From: an uncultured Bacilli bacterium
GTDB lineage: Bacteria > Bacillota_I > Bacilli_A > RF39 > UBA660
Assembly (NCBI GenBank): GCA_910586295.1
Contig: CAJUGE010000088.1
Coordinates: 1-6,469 of the forward strand
Length of the DNA stretch: 6,469 bases
Direction: 5' to 3'
In this document: in pieces, positions 5,401-6,469 of the stretch
Position numbering within the stretch: position 1 is the stretch's first letter
How the letters are laid out: every line of letters starts with the position of its first letter
Notes under the pieces: generated by a model
What the model was told of the DNA's origin: nothing
What the model saw: only the letters and a program-made list of their open reading frames with translations
Databases searched by the model: none
Program-made: the position numbers and the translations under genes

Positions 5401-6469
5401 AAAAGAATGATAAAGAAATTTTAAGAATTCAACAGTTAGATTCGCAAAATACCAAATATGTTATTGGAAATACACATTATAAGACCTCTGTTGAAAAGAA
5501 TAATATTTATACCGCTCCTCAAATAATTAAAACATCTGTTTATGATGATCAAAAAGATGATGGAAAAGATGAATGGAAAGAAGTCAAAAAATTTGGGTTC
5601 TCATATGAATATGATAATATATTAGGCGTAGTAAAAAAGAAAAATAATAGTGATTCTTCTTTAGAATACAACTTTATTCCAAAAGATAATACTGTCTTTT
5701 ATTCTAATTTAGTTCAAAATTCAACTCATAAAATAAAAGATTGTACATATCAATTTGATTATAGTTATGATGAGAATGAAAATATTAGAAGAATTCATTC
5801 TACCAAAAATGGAGATACTGATATTTCATATTCTTATGACAAATTGAATCGACTAAAAACAGAATATAATACTCGTCAAGGAATAGATAATACATATAGT
5901 TATTTAGATAATAATAGTCAAGATATTAATAGAGTGACAAAGGTTTTTCAAGGTACTACGAAGGTTAAAGAATATGAATATGATGAATTAAATCGTTTAA
6001 CTAAATATTATAGAAATGGTTCTCTAATAAAAGAATTACAATATCATGAAAACAATTTGCTTCCTCATCATATTATAAAAAATGGCAATTCCTACAAATT
6101 AGGTTGGGAGAGAGGTAATTTATTAAGCTTTTACTTAAATACATTTTTCACTTATAATTATCAAGGAAATCGTGTTACTAAGGATAATTCTGGTGGTATT
6201 AAAGTTAAATATTATTATGATGGGTCTAAACTATTGGGAGAAGACTACTCTAATGGTATTAAACTGAGATATATGTATGACTTAATGGGTATAGCAGGAG
6301 TTAGATATATTGCCTCCGATGGAAGCATTATAGATTATGACTATGCAAAAGATGGTCAAGGAAATATAGTGGCAGTCATAAAAGATGGTGTAATCATCAC
6401 TGAGTATTTTTATGATGCTTGGGGAAATACAAAAGTTAACATATTAAATAATTCAGATCCATTTGCAAC
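2427..6469 (+). CDS. RHS/YD-repeat polymorphic-toxin-like protein, 3' end outside the window
   Basis: The frame opens with ATG 2427, one base after the holin stop, with GAAGGG at 2408-2413 as a distant ribosome site. It stays open for 1347 codons to the window end with no stop or frameshift. There is no signal peptide, membrane segment or PAAR-like start. Residues about 30-165 match the N-terminal RHS core entry: 'ELIFRHTDMEM...', then GTNWKLNIQQ with W71, then YLYLDGDGYIHRF (96-108) and 'VYDFNSAGNLIKL'. Residues about 452-563 form a jelly-roll, carbohydrate-binding-like insert (FWINVSC... WQYVTLSFSI... GTYQVSDFRIKEGE). From about residue 700, many YD repeats follow, among them EYDLYGNL, FEYDSLGRI, FDYDIYGNI, YSYDKLNRL, YEYDELNRL (1183-1191) and YFYDAWGNTKV (1327-1337). 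In known RHS proteins these build a hollow beta shell around a cleaved C-terminal toxin. The sequence breaks at 'SDPFA', where the conserved core end (RYRGYYYD... DPxG) normally begins, so the toxin domain and any immunity gene are unseen. Confidence 0.92.
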   Translation, partial: MQFKNSKITYAAHSYIDFISDAGTASVNASVAELIFRHTDMEMGEGTFKMGLSHIYNNYCHIVDTGVGTNWKLNIQQYIKPYDSSMRLEGFNVGDYLYLDGDGYIHRFVKYDGNRYLDTLGNGMTLVTSYNSYQIQDAQNNVYDFNSAGNLIKLSIEGNPNTIIKHIELDNLGRPIKFYDSRSIGKRERYFRFEYKNSLLYKISLISLGIELESIYYSYIGTNLKSNYHFINNALSQVALFKYDSSDNLIFATATPNGLALKFTPYASKIIVEKGISKLYLSSFAALNDGLYSGETIPIPSVEPEIGFKNVRKAKGNFIVETSNDGLYHLGEISAFETLQDETVILESYDSFGVSDSSIIEKTTFNHYSSYSSIKSDKDIEYRYYHNKKGFVTGVFEVEGNHLRTLTKDNGISIMYEMPKDYYQETINNKSIVTATIGKSIKCLDKDNRDCGFFTGGRTLKAYRDKDGLNYINFVASFWINVSCTNASYMKVFFEIFHMNWIKKEIFIDKTANNAWQYVTLSFSIRDDDQSKTYDFDSAYIKVLTDGTGTYQVSDFRIKEGEMSKLKISNFNASQPSISEFYSVRLQLTNGRSQTILLDHENFLTDSDILFAYKNRMIRGESGFDFVYCGNTKRIANVTKVYFRVYENMDYTGMKNEYEIYSDSGIKFITHSSDNSCVTSKYFYFYAKKLEEYNEVSINKSYFGGKNSTVSDYQGRILQTVDAYKKKTVNEYDLYGNLISTTTALEDDFGSDNKVKSGKKRFYTRYIYDDESENGKNREMVIDTKVQNSSVKIRKNSQMLNTVDSVQVGNNYTQNFSYDLLNRVKEQSINFDFNKKVYHHFEYDSLGRIKAITDNEKYRFGFDYDIYGNIKKYYIEKNKEILDVKSKSVTPNGSSYGGDLQEEINHLTNCKITTEKDKYGRPRKIFFSDIFFKKVEFEYQEQDAHINSNSYSTPLAESQSIAKIKHINDSLDGTQTTFWYDNNNDACGYKIEKNDKEILRIQQLDSQNTKYVIGNTHYKTSVEKNNIYTAPQIIKTSVYDDQKDDGKDEWKEVKKFGFSYEYDNILGVVKKKNNSDSSLEYNFIPKDNTVFYSNLVQNSTHKIKDCTYQFDYSYDENENIRRIHSTKNGDTDISYSYDKLNRLKTEYNTRQGIDNTYSYLDNNSQDINRVTKVFQGTTKVKEYEYDELNRLTKYYRNGSLIKELQYHENNLLPHHIIKNGNSYKLGWERGNLLSFYLNTFFTYNYQGNRVTKDNSGGIKVKYYYDGSKLLGEDYSNGIKLRYMYDLMGIAGVRYIASDGSIIDYDYAKDGQGNIVAVIKDGVIITEYFYDAWGNTKVNILNNSDPFA

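Noticed and set aside
1..6469. CRISPR array, tRNA, rRNA, insertion-sequence ends or transposase
   Set aside because: No regularly spaced direct repeats, cloverleaf, rRNA-like stretch, terminal inverted repeats or transposase motifs were seen. The protein-level YD repeats of the RHS gene are not DNA-level direct repeats.

Overview
The window is AT-rich with Gram-positive expression signals: purine-rich Shine-Dalgarno sites, a sigma-A type promoter and hairpin-plus-T terminators. This points to a low-GC Bacillota such as a Clostridium relative; genus is not resolvable from the sequence. Tryptophan is read as TGG and no in-frame TGA occurs in the long genes, so the standard code applies. Every gene is on the + strand.

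Layout. Positions 1-90 are the 3' end of an unrecognised gene, closed by a strong terminator (94-150). A short self-contained unit follows: a near-consensus promoter (180-208), a 13-codon ORF with a strong ribosome binding site (235-276) and another strong intrinsic terminator (321-362). Next is a 104-aa protein of unknown function (396-710). After a 132-base intergenic stretch with small palindromes comes the main cluster: a 118-aa phage tail/baseplate-like protein (843-1199), a PLOD-like (collagen lysyl-hydroxylase/galactosyltransferase type) GT-A glycosyltransferase (1219-1923), a terminator hairpin (1927-1974), an LL-H-type phage holin (1994-2425) and, one base after it, a very large RHS/YD-repeat protein (2427 to the window end). 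The RHS frame was read codon by codon and stays open for 1347 codons. It is cut just where the conserved end of the RHS core should begin, so any C-terminal toxin domain and immunity gene lie outside the window.

Interpretation. The cluster looks like a phage-derived polymorphic-toxin cassette. The RHS protein would be a shell enclosing a C-terminal effector. The holin-like protein, nearly fused to it translationally, is a candidate release factor by analogy with TcdE and clostridial large toxins. The tail-like protein and the glycosyltransferase look like phage particle or surface-modification parts. The joint function is inference. The parts best supported by sequence are the RHS and holin calls; the glycosyltransferase family and tail-protein calls rest on recognised motifs.
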